Of a stretch of 64,000 bases of DNA, positions 8,086 to 17,463 are shown one piece after another. Source of the DNA: Candidatus Rifleibacteriota bacterium (GTDB lineage Bacteria > Muiribacteriota > Ozemobacteria > Ozemobacterales > Ozemobacteraceae); the NCBI GenBank assembly GCA_015233565.1, contig JADFXM010000005.1:180222-244221 (forward strand), given 5' to 3'. Below the pieces are notes generated by a model. That model saw nothing but the letters and a program-made list of their open reading frames with translations, had not been told where the DNA came from and did no database searches. Each line of letters begins with the position of its first letter. Position 1 is the first letter of the stretch. Made by a program: the position numbers and the translations under genes.

Positions 8086-11001
8086 TTAAATTTTAATTAA
8101 TAGTTCAGGTTCCAATAGTATCACGTTCTGTTTAATCACGTCCACTTTCGAAGATTTTCCAATCGCCCGATAACTTTGCCCTAAAATTTGCCACCCTTCA
8201 ACAAAATCCGGATTCAGAAAAGTTGAGACTTCCAGATGATGAACAGCTCTATCCGTTTGAGTGAGATCCTCAAATGCAAGAAATGCGAGACCCAGGAAAA
8301 AATGTGAATGAGGAATATCAGGAAATTCGCGGGCCAACTTTTCACAGACTCTGAGATTCGCCTGAACGGATTTAACTCGCTCAGGTCCTTTGAGAGTCTC
8401 AAACTGGGCTTCCATTAAGCCCCATTTCGTCCATGGCGATGAATCGGCAAGAGCTACAGCCTTATTCCAGGTAAGAAGCGATCTTTTTAACCACTCCTCT
8501 TTTTGGGGCGATCGGGAAGCCATCAATCGTTGAGCTAAGGCAAGATCATGCAAAACCATCTGCTTACCGGAATCTGTTCTAAGCTTTTCTTGAAGAGCGT
8601 TAATAAAGTCAGGTAACTCGCTCTTTCCCGTGGAATCTGCTTCAAGAGCAATGCTTTCGATAGTACATCGCCGGTAAAGAAAATTCTCAGGAAAAAGATT
8701 TTTCAGAGAAGAAAAACACTTCCTTGCTTCTGAAAATTCTTGAAAATTTTTGAAAAAACGCCCGACATAATAAAGAAGAGATGGATCCGCACTTGTTTTG
8801 ACAAGTTCCTGGATATGAAATGAAGCTTTTTTGAAATCTCCCTGCGCTCGATAAATTAAACTCAACCCTTTGTGAGCTTGAGGATGTTCTCCAAATTTTC
8901 CCAAAACTTCAAGGAAAAGTTTTTCGCCTCTCTTAACAAAATCCTGTTCAAATTTGCTTCCCATACCAAAAAGGAAGTGAATATAGGCCTCAAGAAGCAA
9001 GGGAACTGGTGAGGTTTTCTGAAAAGCAACCAGTTCATGTTGAAGGTTTCGTACAAGCGCCGCAAACATCTCTTTTTCAACACTCTTAGCGGCAATTCCC
9101 GTTCGTTTCAGGCGTAGAAGGAGCATTTGCCCATCAAAATTCGTGGGGGAATCCTTTAAAGACGAACTTAACAATTCAATTGCATGATTGGCTTTTTCTT
9201 CGAATTCAAAAACTCTGGCCAACTGATGAGAGACCCAAAAATCGTTTGGTTTGGCCACTCGAACTTTTGAGAGCAAATCCGAAGCTCGACCAATTTCTCC
9301 AACCTTCAAACAGACTTCTGCGAGAAGTTGCATCCAAGCTGTTTCTCGAGGAACCATTCCCAGAGCCCTTTCTAAAAGTTCGGAGGCTGTAAGAAAGAAT
9401 TTTTTTGAAACCGCTTCTCGGGCTTGCGCTACAAGCTTCTCACCATCCGCCCTAGCTTTCTCAAGTTTGATGAGTTCGGGTGCCTGATATGCTCTTACAC
9501 ATGTCGGATCAAGCTTGGAAGCTTCCTCGAATGCACTTGAGGCATCATCAAGTTTTCCCAATCTGATTAAGGTTTCACCAAGATCACACCAAAGGTCAGC
9601 AGTTGCCTGTCCTTTTTTAATAAGACTTCTCTGGGCATTAGCAACTTTCTGAGGTTCATTGGCAGCCCGTGCAGCTCGTATTATTCCGAATAAAGTCCAA
9701 TCCGTTTCGGGAGAACCTTCCAGAAAAGATTCATATTCGCGAAGCGCTCTGGAATAATCTCCTGCAGCCTCAAGAACCTCTCCGAAGGTTTTAATGATTT
9801 CACTATTATGAGGGCTCAAATCCTTGGCTTTTTCAAGTTCTATAATTGCTTGGGAATTTTTGGACCGTTGCTGGTAAAATTTGGCTATCTCAAGAAAAAC
9901 CTCTCCATTTCTAATTTTTTGTTCCCGGATTTTTGAAAAAATTTCCTCTGCTTTTTCGTCCATATCCATTTTTCCGAACAACAAAGCCATTTCAAGCAGA
10001 ATTTCCACTCTTCCCGGAGCTTTTTTTCCAGCCCGTTCAAATTCAAGTAGTGCTTTCCCCTTCTCACCAATTCCTAAGAGGGCTTTTCCCAGTCCTAGAA
10101 AAAAATCAGGATCATCCGGAAACTTTTCCAGTGCCTCGGAGTAAAGCCTTACCGCGCCATCGAAAAAAGATCTCAAAAGCATTGTTTGGCCGAGAAGAAG
10201 AAATACTTCTTTGTTTTCACCAGCTAATTTTCGATATTGAGACAGATCTTCCTGGGCAGCTGCGTAATCCCCTAGTGCTAACTGGTTTTCAGCGGTTTTT
10301 AGAAAAATTTCAGGGTGAGAGACAGCCTGGTTCCGAAGCGCTTCGAGAACCCACAAGGACTCCTTTTTTTTGCCTGTTTCATGAAGAAGTTTAGATAAAA
10401 GGAGAGTCGATTCAATGTTCCCGCCCTCGATTCCACGCGATTTTTCAAGAAGCGTAATAGCCTCGTCATTTCTGCCTACCGCCTCAAGAATTTTGGCTCC
10501 AAGATTGAAAACTCGGAGATCATCAGGTGAAATGGCCTTCATTGCCCGCCAGCTGGAGTAGGCTCGCTCATTTTTCCCTTTTTTAAACTGAGCCAGAGCC
10601 AAACGAAAATATGCCTCAAAGGAAGATGGACTAGCTTTCACATCTGCCTGAAGTTTCTCGATATCATCCTTTTCGATATCAGCAATCTCAGGTTTTTCAA
10701 CTTCTTTTGGAGCTGCCGGAACCACAGAAGGTGGTCGTGAAATCGGTGGCAACTCGGGAGAAGAGGCGGAATAACCTGTTTGAGACCCTGAAGAGGCCAA
10801 TTTCTTTATTAGATCAGATGCCTTATCAAAAGGGTTCTCTTCAGGGAGATCTGAATCGGACTGCTCGTCAGGCTTATTTTCAGAGGGAGGAGTGGGGGCC
10901 TTTACAGATTGCTTTGAAAAAGTGGGTTTCAAAGGAAAACCACATTTTCCACAAAATTTCCCCGCAACATTTTCCTGACTGCATTTAGGGCACCTGGGCA
11001 T
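8086..11001 (-). CDS. Zinc-ribbon TPR repeat protein
   Basis: The first 25 residues hold two CxxC pairs (CPKCSQ and CGKCGFP), a small zinc ribbon. A Pro/Ser/Glu-rich linker runs to about residue 110. The remaining 850 residues are a long series of tetratricopeptide units (for example AYFRLALAQFKKGKNERAYSSW and LGLGKALLGIGEKGKALLEFERA). There is no signal peptide, so it is likely a cytoplasmic scaffold. The ATG follows the argS stop by one base (TAAAATG) with AGGAG just upstream, so expression is coupled to argS. Its partners are unknown. Confidence 0.85.
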   Translation of the reverse strand: MPRCPKCSQENVAGKFCGKCGFPLKPTFSKQSVKAPTPPSENKPDEQSDSDLPEENPFDKASDLIKKLASSGSQTGYSASSPELPPISRPPSVVPAAPKEVEKPEIADIEKDDIEKLQADVKASPSSFEAYFRLALAQFKKGKNERAYSSWRAMKAISPDDLRVFNLGAKILEAVGRNDEAITLLEKSRGIEGGNIESTLLLSKLLHETGKKKESLWVLEALRNQAVSHPEIFLKTAENQLALGDYAAAQEDLSQYRKLAGENKEVFLLLGQTMLLRSFFDGAVRLYSEALEKFPDDPDFFLGLGKALLGIGEKGKALLEFERAGKKAPGRVEILLEMALLFGKMDMDEKAEEIFSKIREQKIRNGEVFLEIAKFYQQRSKNSQAIIELEKAKDLSPHNSEIIKTFGEVLEAAGDYSRALREYESFLEGSPETDWTLFGIIRAARAANEPQKVANAQRSLIKKGQATADLWCDLGETLIRLGKLDDASSAFEEASKLDPTCVRAYQAPELIKLEKARADGEKLVAQAREAVSKKFFLTASELLERALGMVPRETAWMQLLAEVCLKVGEIGRASDLLSKVRVAKPNDFWVSHQLARVFEFEEKANHAIELLSSSLKDSPTNFDGQMLLLRLKRTGIAAKSVEKEMFAALVRNLQHELVAFQKTSPVPLLLEAYIHFLFGMGSKFEQDFVKRGEKLFLEVLGKFGEHPQAHKGLSLIYRAQGDFKKASFHIQELVKTSADPSLLYYVGRFFKNFQEFSEARKCFSSLKNLFPENFLYRRCTIESIALEADSTGKSELPDFINALQEKLRTDSGKQMVLHDLALAQRLMASRSPQKEEWLKRSLLTWNKAVALADSSPWTKWGLMEAQFETLKGPERVKSVQANLRVCEKLAREFPDIPHSHFFLGLAFLAFEDLTQTDRAVHHLEVSTFLNPDFVEGWQILGQSYRAIGKSSKVDVIKQNVILLEPELLIKI

Positions 11002-11002
11002 T

Positions 11003-12778
11003 TTACATCTCCTGAGGCGCTTCGATGCCTAATAGCCCAAGGCCAAAGGAAATGGTATCCCTGACTTGCTTGCACAACGAAAGACGCGAAAGCTTTTCTG
11101 ACTCGCTTGAAGCAACAAGAATCGGGCACTCGTCGTAAAAGTTCGCAAAAATCGAAGCCAATTCAAAAAGATAGGTGCATAAATAATGAGGGCGAAGTTC
11201 AACTTCAACTTGACGGACAATCTCGGGAAGCTGCAGAATCTTCAGACTCAATCGCCTTTCTACCGGGGCCAAGCAGTTAGGCCTGGATGGAATAAGCGAT
11301 TCATCGATTTTTCCCTTCCTGAAAATTGAACAAACACGCGCATGCGCGTATTGAAGATAAGGAGCAGTATTGCCGTTCAGTGCCAGCATTCTGTCGAAAG
11401 AGAAAATGTAGTCGTTGTTACGATTTTGAGAGAGATCTGCATATTTTACAGCACCTATGCCAACGAACTTTGCCACTTCGCGCTTTTTTTCATCGGACAG
11501 TTCCGGATTTTTCTCATTTACAACAGAGTATGATCTTTCAATCGCTTCCTGTAAAAGGTCTGCCAACTTTACATTCTCTCCGCTTCTTGTTTTCAGTGGC
11601 TTCCCATCCTCGCCAAGGATGCTTCCAAATGCCACATGCTCCATGGGAATTTTTTTTCCATCTTTCTGGTTCCAACCAAGTTCTTCAGTTAGTGCAAACA
11701 ATTGAGAAAAATGCAAACTCTGTCGGGCATCAGTAACATATATTATGCGGTCGGCATCGAGGTCTCTTAATCGATATCTTACAGCCGCAAGATCAAAAGT
11801 ATCATAGTTATACCCACCATCGGATTTTTGTACAATTATCGGTAATGGACTCCCATCTTTTGTTTTAAATTGACTCAAAAAAACGCATTTCGCACCCTGT
11901 GATTCCACCATTTTCCCGCTTTTGGAGATTTCCGTTACTGTATCAGCTAATAATCCGCGATAAAAGCTTTCTCCTCTTTCGTGTTCCTCGGTCAATTTTA
12001 CATCGAGCAACCTGTAAACCCGATAAATTTCATTCATCGAAAGACGGGTGACCATCTTCCAGTCATCAAGAAGTTTTTCATCACCGTTTTGCAGCTGGAT
12101 CAGGATCTTGTGGACTTCGTCGTCAGCCTCTTTATTCTCCAAACATGCCTGATTCGCTTCACGGTATATTCCCTCAAGTTTTGCCAACGGCAACTCCTCG
12201 CTGGGATTTTTTCCGTTTTTTTCCAAATCACGCAGAATTGGGGAAACTTTCCAAAGAACTTTGGCTATGGGAAGACCCCAATCGCCGAGGTGATTCTGCG
12301 CGATAACCTTTTCGCCTCTTGCCTCAAGAACTCTTGCAAGAATATCCCCGATTATGGTTGAGCGAATGTGTCCAACGTGCATTTGCTTGGCAATATTTAC
12401 CGCAGAATAATCGACAACAACGGTTAGAGGCTTCTGATCTGATTTTACCATTTGGCCAATTTTTCCGAAAAACTTTTCCAATTCTTCAGTAATTGCGGAA
12501 TCGTTCAAATAAAAATTGACAAAACCCGGAGGAACAGTCTCAATTTTGGAAAAAATGGAGTTGTTGGCTCGGAATTTTTCGGTTAAAATTTTGGCAATTT
12601 CAATCGGCGGCTTTTTTGCAACTTTGGCCAGCCGCATTGCCGAAGCAAGAGCAAAATCTCCCATTTCTTCTTTGGGAGGCCGCTGAATATCGATAAGTCC
12701 AGGCGAAAAAGAAAAATTGATCTCTTCGCAATAAGCCTGAACATGTTTGCTGATTTCTTTTACTATTCTGTCCCTCAT
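11003..12778 (-). CDS. argS: Arginyl-tRNA synthetase
   Basis: The protein shows the class I HIGH-type motif as HVGH in KQMHVGHIRSTIIGD, the N-terminal Add1-like domain with FVNFYLND, the YVTDARQSLHF segment and the C-terminal ALAD-type anticodon domain ending in LGLLGIEAPQEM. No canonical KMSKS is seen, which is common in ArgRS. I chose ATG 12778, which has AAGGA eight bases upstream, over the farther TTG. It charges tRNA-Arg in the cytoplasm. It lies between an lptF/G-type gene and the zinc-ribbon TPR gene in one minus-strand run. Confidence 0.95.
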   Translation of the reverse strand: MRDRIVKEISKHVQAYCEEINFSFSPGLIDIQRPPKEEMGDFALASAMRLAKVAKKPPIEIAKILTEKFRANNSIFSKIETVPPGFVNFYLNDSAITEELEKFFGKIGQMVKSDQKPLTVVVDYSAVNIAKQMHVGHIRSTIIGDILARVLEARGEKVIAQNHLGDWGLPIAKVLWKVSPILRDLEKNGKNPSEELPLAKLEGIYREANQACLENKEADDEVHKILIQLQNGDEKLLDDWKMVTRLSMNEIYRVYRLLDVKLTEEHERGESFYRGLLADTVTEISKSGKMVESQGAKCVFLSQFKTKDGSPLPIIVQKSDGGYNYDTFDLAAVRYRLRDLDADRIIYVTDARQSLHFSQLFALTEELGWNQKDGKKIPMEHVAFGSILGEDGKPLKTRSGENVKLADLLQEAIERSYSVVNEKNPELSDEKKREVAKFVGIGAVKYADLSQNRNNDYIFSFDRMLALNGNTAPYLQYAHARVCSIFRKGKIDESLIPSRPNCLAPVERRLSLKILQLPEIVRQVEVELRPHYLCTYLFELASIFANFYDECPILVASSESEKLSRLSLCKQVRDTISFGLGLLGIEAPQEM

Positions 12779-12854
12779 TGTTTTTTCCTTATTTCGGCAA
12801 TAATACTGATCGCTTAAAGATTGCAATCGCAGATTTGAAACTTACTCCAAAGTT

Positions 12855-13949
12855 TTATGCTTTTGCTTTTAAAATCAAATACAGCCCAATTCCACCTATC
12901 AAAAAATTAGGAAGCCAAACGCCCATGAACGGTGAAATATAATTTCCACCTGCAAAAGCTTTACCAGCTGCCAGTAGTATATAATAAATAAAAATGATAA
13001 CAACTGAAATTCCAACACCAATCCCGGTTCCCGCACGACTTGTTTGAGACCCCAGAGGGGCTCCGATTAAAACAAAAACCAGAGAAGCAAAAGGAATAGA
13101 CGTTTTTGTCCAAAATTCAATCCAATTTTGATTTAGTGCTTTTTCTGATATTCCCTTTGACTTCAAGTCCTGAATATATCTGTACAACTCAAGAATGTCC
13201 ATTCTTCGTGGATTTTTACTGTCCGGAACATCATCCGGATTAACATAGTGGGTGTCTATTGGATATTCCATTTTCTTGAAGTACGTGTAATTCAAATCAG
13301 CCCCATCTCCAGTGAAATCGGAAATCCTCCCGTCGGTAAAAACACACATTCCATCTGCAAGTCTGGCTTTATTTGCCTCTATTACTCTCGGGAAATTTTT
13401 TGGCTGGCTCTCATACATAACCACCCCGTACATATCCTTGCTATCCTGGTCAACTTTTTTTGCGAAAAATTTCTGACCAGGACCCACTTCAAAGAAACGA
13501 TTTTCCGAAACTTTTGGAAGAGGACGTTTTAAAGTAACTTCACGCCGAAAAAGCCTGCTGAATTTGTCGTTTGCAACCGGAACCACCTTTTCATTGAAAA
13601 GAAAAGTCAATCCCGATAAAAATAATCCGGAAAGTATTGCCGGTGCAACTATTCGGCCGAAACTGTATCCACCAGCTTTAAGTGCCGTTATTTCCGAGTC
13701 AGAGCTTAAACGACCGAAAGAAACAAGATTGCCTAGCAAAATTGCCATTGGGAAACTGATCACCAATGTTGGAGGAAGGCTATAAATGAAAAAAAGAACA
13801 GTAACCGATAATGGAACTCCCTTGGCAAAAATAAGGTTTATCAATTCCATTAGCAAATCAATCAGCCAAATCGCGACAAAAAAAGAAAGTCCAAATAGAA
13901 ATGGCTGCAATAATTCTTCAAGAATATATCGATCAACAATTTTAAACAT
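12855..13949 (-). CDS. LptF/LptG family permease
   Basis: The N-terminus (MFKIVDRYILEELLQPFLFGLSFF) and the arrangement of three N-terminal and three C-terminal membrane helices around a periplasmic beta domain (residues about 130-260) match the YjgP/YjgQ family. LptF/G proteins form the inner-membrane part of the lipopolysaccharide exporter with LptB. Only one paralog is present here; the partner must lie elsewhere. ATG 13949 is preferred over a TTG at 13961. It is the first gene of the long minus-strand operon. Together with the heptosyltransferase it supports an outer membrane with lipopolysaccharide. Confidence 0.88.
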   Translation of the reverse strand: MFKIVDRYILEELLQPFLFGLSFFVAIWLIDLLMELINLIFAKGVPLSVTVLFFIYSLPPTLVISFPMAILLGNLVSFGRLSSDSEITALKAGGYSFGRIVAPAILSGLFLSGLTFLFNEKVVPVANDKFSRLFRREVTLKRPLPKVSENRFFEVGPGQKFFAKKVDQDSKDMYGVVMYESQPKNFPRVIEANKARLADGMCVFTDGRISDFTGDGADLNYTYFKKMEYPIDTHYVNPDDVPDSKNPRRMDILELYRYIQDLKSKGISEKALNQNWIEFWTKTSIPFASLVFVLIGAPLGSQTSRAGTGIGVGISVVIIFIYYILLAAGKAFAGGNYISPFMGVWLPNFLIGGIGLYLILKAKA

Positions 13950-14118
13950 GATTTTTTCCAACCAACGGAAGCAAGTTTAGCCTTACTGAGAAAACATTTC
14001 AAGCAAAGTTTTAATGAGCCTATTGAGGTCCATGCAAAATCAGCAGACTCTTACTTGCGGAAATTTTCACAATAGCGATTACCACTGAATTCCTTTTCTA
14101 CTAATGTGCAATTTTTAC

Positions 14119-14173
14119 GCAATATTGCAAGAAGCTCTAATATATTGCATTTGGTAGGTGTATATAATAATAT
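14119..14173 (+). promoter_or_regulatory. Candidate promoter and palindrome upstream of thiF-like gene
   Basis: TTGCAT (14145-14150) and TAATAT (14168-14173) are separated by 17 bases, a fair sigma-70 match. A perfect 10-bp palindrome GCAATATTGC lies at 14119-14128, 16 bases before the -35, and could be an operator. No other gene is visible in 13950-14281. Confidence 0.35.
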
Positions 14174-14281
14174 CGGAGGCAAATTAACTTTTGATAGAAG
14201 TAAATTCGAAGCCATCGAGCTATTCCATGGAATAATTTTCGTAATGATTCCATGATATTGAAGATTCTTTAAAGAGTTCAA

Positions 14282-15124
14282 ATGAAGATAGTCCTGAATG
14301 AAAAAGAAATTGAAGTTGAACCAGGCAGCAAAATCGAAGAGGTTGTTGAAAAATTCAAACCTGAAGCTGATATTCTCATAAAAAATGGTTACCCGGCAAC
14401 CCCCCAGGAAACCCTTGAACCCGGAAATACGCTGGTCCTGATTAAACGTGGAGAAAAACCTAACATTTCCGAATTGGAATTTCTTCTGTCTGCCAGACAT
14501 ACTCCCGGAGTCTATGAAAAATTAAAAAAAGCTACCGTAGGAATCGCAGGTTGTGGAGGACTCGGATCTTGTGTTGCAAATGCCCTTGCAAGAGTTGGAA
14601 TCGGATGTTTAATTCTAGCGGATTTTGACGTGGTAGAGCCCAGTAATCTAAATCGCCAGCAATATTTTGTTGATCAAATCGGAATGTTGAAAGTTGAAGC
14701 GCTCAAAGAAAACCTGCAAAGAGTCAATCCGGTTGTAAAAATTAAAACTTTTGCATGCAGGCTTGATAAAAATAATATTCCACTCCTCTTTGGTGCAACC
14801 GATGTTTTGGTTGAAGCTTTTGACAGAGCTGATCAAAAATATATGCTTGTTGAAACTGCTGCAACAGCATTTCCCTCCAAACCATTAGTTTTGGGAGTAG
14901 GAATGGCCGGTTACGGCGCAAACCACTTAATCAAGGTCCGGCAAATGGGAAACTGGTTTATTTGTGGGGACGAGCAATCAGAAGCAGCACCTGGACATGG
15001 TCTCATGGCGCCAAGAGTTGGAGTGGTAGGGCATATGCAAGCTAACCAGGTCATGGAAATAATTCTTGGATCAGACTCAGGAATCGTCAAATCGATCGTC
15101 GGCAAGAAAGACGGAGCTGTTTGA
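14282..15124 (+). CDS. ThiF family adenylyltransferase with N-terminal ThiS-like domain
   Basis: Residues 1-60 look like a ubiquitin-fold ThiS/MoaD domain (MKIVLNEKEIEVEPGSKIEEVVE) but lack a C-terminal Gly-Gly at the junction. From about residue 75 the E1-like fold follows: GIAGCGGLGSCVANALARVGIG nucleotide-binding loop, ADFDVVEPSNLNRQQYF with the adenylation Asp/Arg, and VEAFDRADQKYML. No clear CxxC zinc pairs are seen, as in the shorter ThiF family 2. It should adenylate the C-terminus of a sulfur-carrier protein. The partner ThiS is encoded 30 bases downstream. The pathway (thiamine thiazole or another sulfur transfer) cannot be decided without other thi genes nearby. Confidence 0.85.
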   Translation: MKIVLNEKEIEVEPGSKIEEVVEKFKPEADILIKNGYPATPQETLEPGNTLVLIKRGEKPNISELEFLLSARHTPGVYEKLKKATVGIAGCGGLGSCVANALARVGIGCLILADFDVVEPSNLNRQQYFVDQIGMLKVEALKENLQRVNPVVKIKTFACRLDKNNIPLLFGATDVLVEAFDRADQKYMLVETAATAFPSKPLVLGVGMAGYGANHLIKVRQMGNWFICGDEQSEAAPGHGLMAPRVGVVGHMQANQVMEIILGSDSGIVKSIVGKKDGAV

Positions 15125-15154
15125 TCGTAGGCTTAATTCATAGGAGGAAAAAAA

Positions 15155-15352
15155 ATGATTAAAGTGAATGACAAACCTTTTGACTACATTGAAGGGATGA
15201 CAGTTTCAGACGTAATCAGAAAGGGAAATTTTCAATTTCCTTTATTGATAGTTAAGATCGACGAAGTCTACATTCCTCGCGACATGTACAATTCCACAAA
15301 AGTTACAGATGGAGCAGACGTTCAGATAATTCATCTCGTAAGTGGTGGTTGA
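15155..15352 (+). CDS. thiS: ThiS-type sulfur carrier protein
   Basis: The 65-residue ubiquitin-fold protein ends in exactly Gly-Gly (HLVSGG), the residue pair that is adenylated and thiocarboxylated. An excellent AGGAGG lies eight bases before the ATG. It follows the ThiF-like gene and should be its substrate. The stop codon overlaps a possible small third gene. The family call is firm; thiamine synthesis is likely but not proven by context. Confidence 0.88.
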   Translation: MIKVNDKPFDYIEGMTVSDVIRKGNFQFPLLIVKIDEVYIPRDMYNSTKVTDGADVQIIHLVSGG

Positions 15353-15495
15353 TAAAACAAAAAACACTGACTCCGTTCAACAACCAGCTTGCCACGTTTT
15401 TTTCAGCGCACAAAAAACAATTGTATGTATCATTGCTCAGAAATGCCGGATTGACAAAAATCGAGTTTGATTTGATGCGAGTTCTGAAATTTTAA
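15349..15495 (+). CDS. Possible small protein (48 aa) overlapping thiS end
   Basis: A TTG at 15349 overlaps the thiS stop (TTGA) and opens a frame of 48 codons ending at TAA 15493-15495, just before the terminator. The product is basic and helical (…LYVSLLRNAGLTKIEFDLMRVLKF) and does not look like a random frame. No separate ribosome-binding site is seen, so it would depend on coupling to thiS. A second overlapping frame of about 41 codons starts GTG 15343. I do not recognise either; both may be chance. Confidence 0.25.
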   Translation: MIKQKTLTPFNNQLATFFSAHKKQLYVSLLRNAGLTKIEFDLMRVLKF

Positions 15496-15531
15496 ATGTT
15501 GTATTTTAGTATTTATTAGTATCCTAGAAAA

Positions 15532-15571
15532 AAAATACCTGTAATGTTGAGTTCAACATTACAGGTATTTT
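15532..15571. terminator. Strong bidirectional intrinsic terminator
   Basis: A perfect inverted repeat (arms 15532-15550 and 15553-15571, AAAATACCTGTAATGTTGA and its complement) has an A-run on the left and a T-run on the right. It sits between the convergent thiS (+) and ahcY (-) genes and can end transcription from both. Confidence 0.9.
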
Positions 15572-15589
15572 CAACTTATGAGCAATAAC

Positions 15590-17056
15590 TCAGTATCGAT
15601 ACATATCGGATTTGTAAGGGCCTTCCTGAGGAACGCTGATATATTTAGCTTGTTCGTCAGTAAGCTTAGTAAGCTTCGCGCCAAGTTTTTCAAGGTGTAA
15701 TCTTGCAACTTCTTCGTCCAGATTTTTGGGAAGAGTGTAAACATCAACCTTGCGATTGTTTGTCCATAAATCAATTTGAGCCAGCGTCTGATTGCTGAAA
15801 GAAGTGCTCATGACGAAACTTGGATGTCCTCTTGCACAACCGAGGTTCACGAGCCGTCCTTCGGCGAGAACGTATACGCAGTGGCCATCAGGGAAAATGT
15901 ATTTGTCAACCTGGGGTTTAATATTGATTTTCTTGATTCCAGGCCATTTTTCAAGTTCGTTCATCTCTATTTCGTTGTCAAAATGTCCGATATTGCAAAC
16001 AATTGCCTGGTCTTTCATCTTAGACATGTGTTGAGCGGTAATCACGCGACAATTTCCGGTAGTGGTAACATAAATATCACCTTTTCCGAGGCTGTCCTCA
16101 ACTGTGTTCACTGAATAGCCAGCCATACAAGCTTGTAATGCACAAATGGGGTCAATTTCAGTAACAACGACTCTGGCCCCGAAATTTTTGAGGCTCTGCG
16201 CGCACCCCTTGCCCACATCGCCATAACCGCATACCACGGTCATTTTTCCGGCAACCATAACATCGGTTGCTCTCTTTATTCCATCAACCAGGCTTTCCCT
16301 GCAACCATAAAGGTTATCAAATTTTGATTTTGTAACAGAATCATTTACATTGATTGCTGGGAAAAGAAGAGACTTTTCTTCCATCATTTTGTACAATCTA
16401 TGGACGCCGGTAGTTGTTTCTTCGCTGACTCCACGGACATTTGGAACCGTCTGATGCCATCTCTGAGGGGTTTCTTTAAGAACCTTCTTGAGATATACAA
16501 GAAGTTCTGCTTCGTCTTCTCCACCGGGTTTGCGATCGAGAACCTTTGCGTCTTTTTCAGCCTGGTAGCCAAGGTGAATCATGAGAGTTGCATCGCCGCC
16601 GTCATCAACGATAAGAGTTGGGCCGCTTCCATCTGGCCAGGTAAGAGCTTCATAAGTGCACCACCAATAATCAGCAAGGGATTCACCTTTCCATGCATAA
16701 ACCGGAATTCCACGCTTAGCAATTGCAGCAGCAGCACTGTCTTGAGTTGAGAAAATGTTGCATGAACACCATCGCACATCTGCCCCAAGATCAGTCAAAG
16801 TTTCAATCAAAACTGCAGTTTGGACTGTCATATGAAGTGAACCAGTTATTTTGGCACCTTTCAGAGGTTTTTGTTTCCCGTATTTCTCTCTGATCGCCAT
16901 AAGGCCCGGCATTTCATGCTCGGCCATCTCAATTTCTTTTCGACCAAGTTGCCATAATTCAATATCTTTAACTTTATAAGGAAGTCTATCAGTTTTCATT
17001 GTTGCCCCTTTCTCTTTTTCCATTTCCGGTCCAGCGGAATGCGAAGTGTTTTTCAT
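15590..17056 (-). CDS. ahcY: Adenosylhomocysteinase
   Basis: The sequence shows the S-adenosylhomocysteine hydrolase hallmarks: [53 protein letters not shown] with the catalytic Lys/Asn, the NAD site [16 protein letters not shown] and the C-terminal [10 protein letters not shown]. It contains the bacterial insert ending [23 protein letters not shown]. It hydrolyses S-adenosylhomocysteine to adenosine and homocysteine in the methyl cycle. Two in-frame ATGs, 17056 and 16999, are each preceded by nearly the same GGGGCAACA leader. The second gives the length usual for the family, so a 19-residue N-terminal extension is optional. Confidence 0.95.
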   Translation of the reverse strand: MKNTSHSAGPEMEKEKGATMKTDRLPYKVKDIELWQLGRKEIEMAEHEMPGLMAIREKYGKQKPLKGAKITGSLHMTVQTAVLIETLTDLGADVRWCSCNIFSTQDSAAAAIAKRGIPVYAWKGESLADYWWCTYEALTWPDGSGPTLIVDDGGDATLMIHLGYQAEKDAKVLDRKPGGEDEAELLVYLKKVLKETPQRWHQTVPNVRGVSEETTTGVHRLYKMMEEKSLLFPAINVNDSVTKSKFDNLYGCRESLVDGIKRATDVMVAGKMTVVCGYGDVGKGCAQSLKNFGARVVVTEIDPICALQACMAGYSVNTVEDSLGKGDIYVTTTGNCRVITAQHMSKMKDQAIVCNIGHFDNEIEMNELEKWPGIKKINIKPQVDKYIFPDGHCVYVLAEGRLVNLGCARGHPSFVMSTSFSNQTLAQIDLWTNNRKVDVYTLPKNLDEEVARLHLEKLGAKLTKLTDEQAKYISVPQEGPYKSDMYRY

Positions 17057-17120
17057 TTGTTGCCCCTCTTTCTTAACATAATAACAGCCGATTTTTTCAC
17101 AAAATCGCGAGAAGAGAGAA

Positions 17121-17149
17121 ATTATCTCACTTTTTTAGAAAAAAGTCAA
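17121..17149 (-). promoter_or_regulatory. Sigma-70-type promoter of ahcY
   Basis: On the minus strand TTGACT (17144-17149) and GATAAT (17121-17126) are separated by exactly 17 bases, a near-consensus promoter. It lies about 65 bases before the first ahcY start codon. A small mobile element ends nine bases upstream of the -35 box. Confidence 0.7.
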
Positions 17150-17157
17150 AACGCGAA

Positions 17158-17314
17158 AAATCTTCCAAGCAATTCTTGGTGAGTTTTCTCGAAAAATATA
17201 GCTAATACTGATTTTTGCTACGAAACTTATCGGAATAGTTAGTTTTTTGACCATTGCTTAAAATGGCTCTCAAAAACAATCGCAGGGACTCACCAAGAAT
17301 CGCTGAAATCTTCC
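17158..17314. mobile_element. MITE-like element (139 bp) with 9-bp target duplication
   Basis: The flanks AAATCTTCC occur at 17158-17166 and 17306-17314. Between them the ends form an inverted repeat: left AAGCAATTCTTGGTGAGT, right (complemented) CAGCGATTCTTGGTGAGT, 16 of 18 positions equal. The CAGCG end resembles the CAGC ends of the elements at 35511 and 63506, although the interior differs. No coding frame is present. It separates the ahcY promoter from the divergent phosphatase gene. Confidence 0.75.
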
Positions 17315-17463
17315 CAGAGAAAATGCATTTAAATCATCATTAGACAGAATAATCAGTATTGACGAAAAATCATTTTCCGGATAAATTGTTGATATTGAAA
17401 TTTGGTAGTACAGAAATTCTCTGATCAATATCTAAATAAAATTTTAGCTTGAAAGGGATTAAA

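Noticed and set aside
14051..14500. 149-codon minus frame
   Set aside because: It overlaps the start of the ThiF-like gene on the other strand and has shadow-like Phe/Asn-rich composition.
17057..17463. SAM/SAH riboswitch upstream of ahcY
   Set aside because: The inverted repeat there is explained by a mobile element with target duplication, and known riboswitch core motifs are not visible between the promoter and the start.
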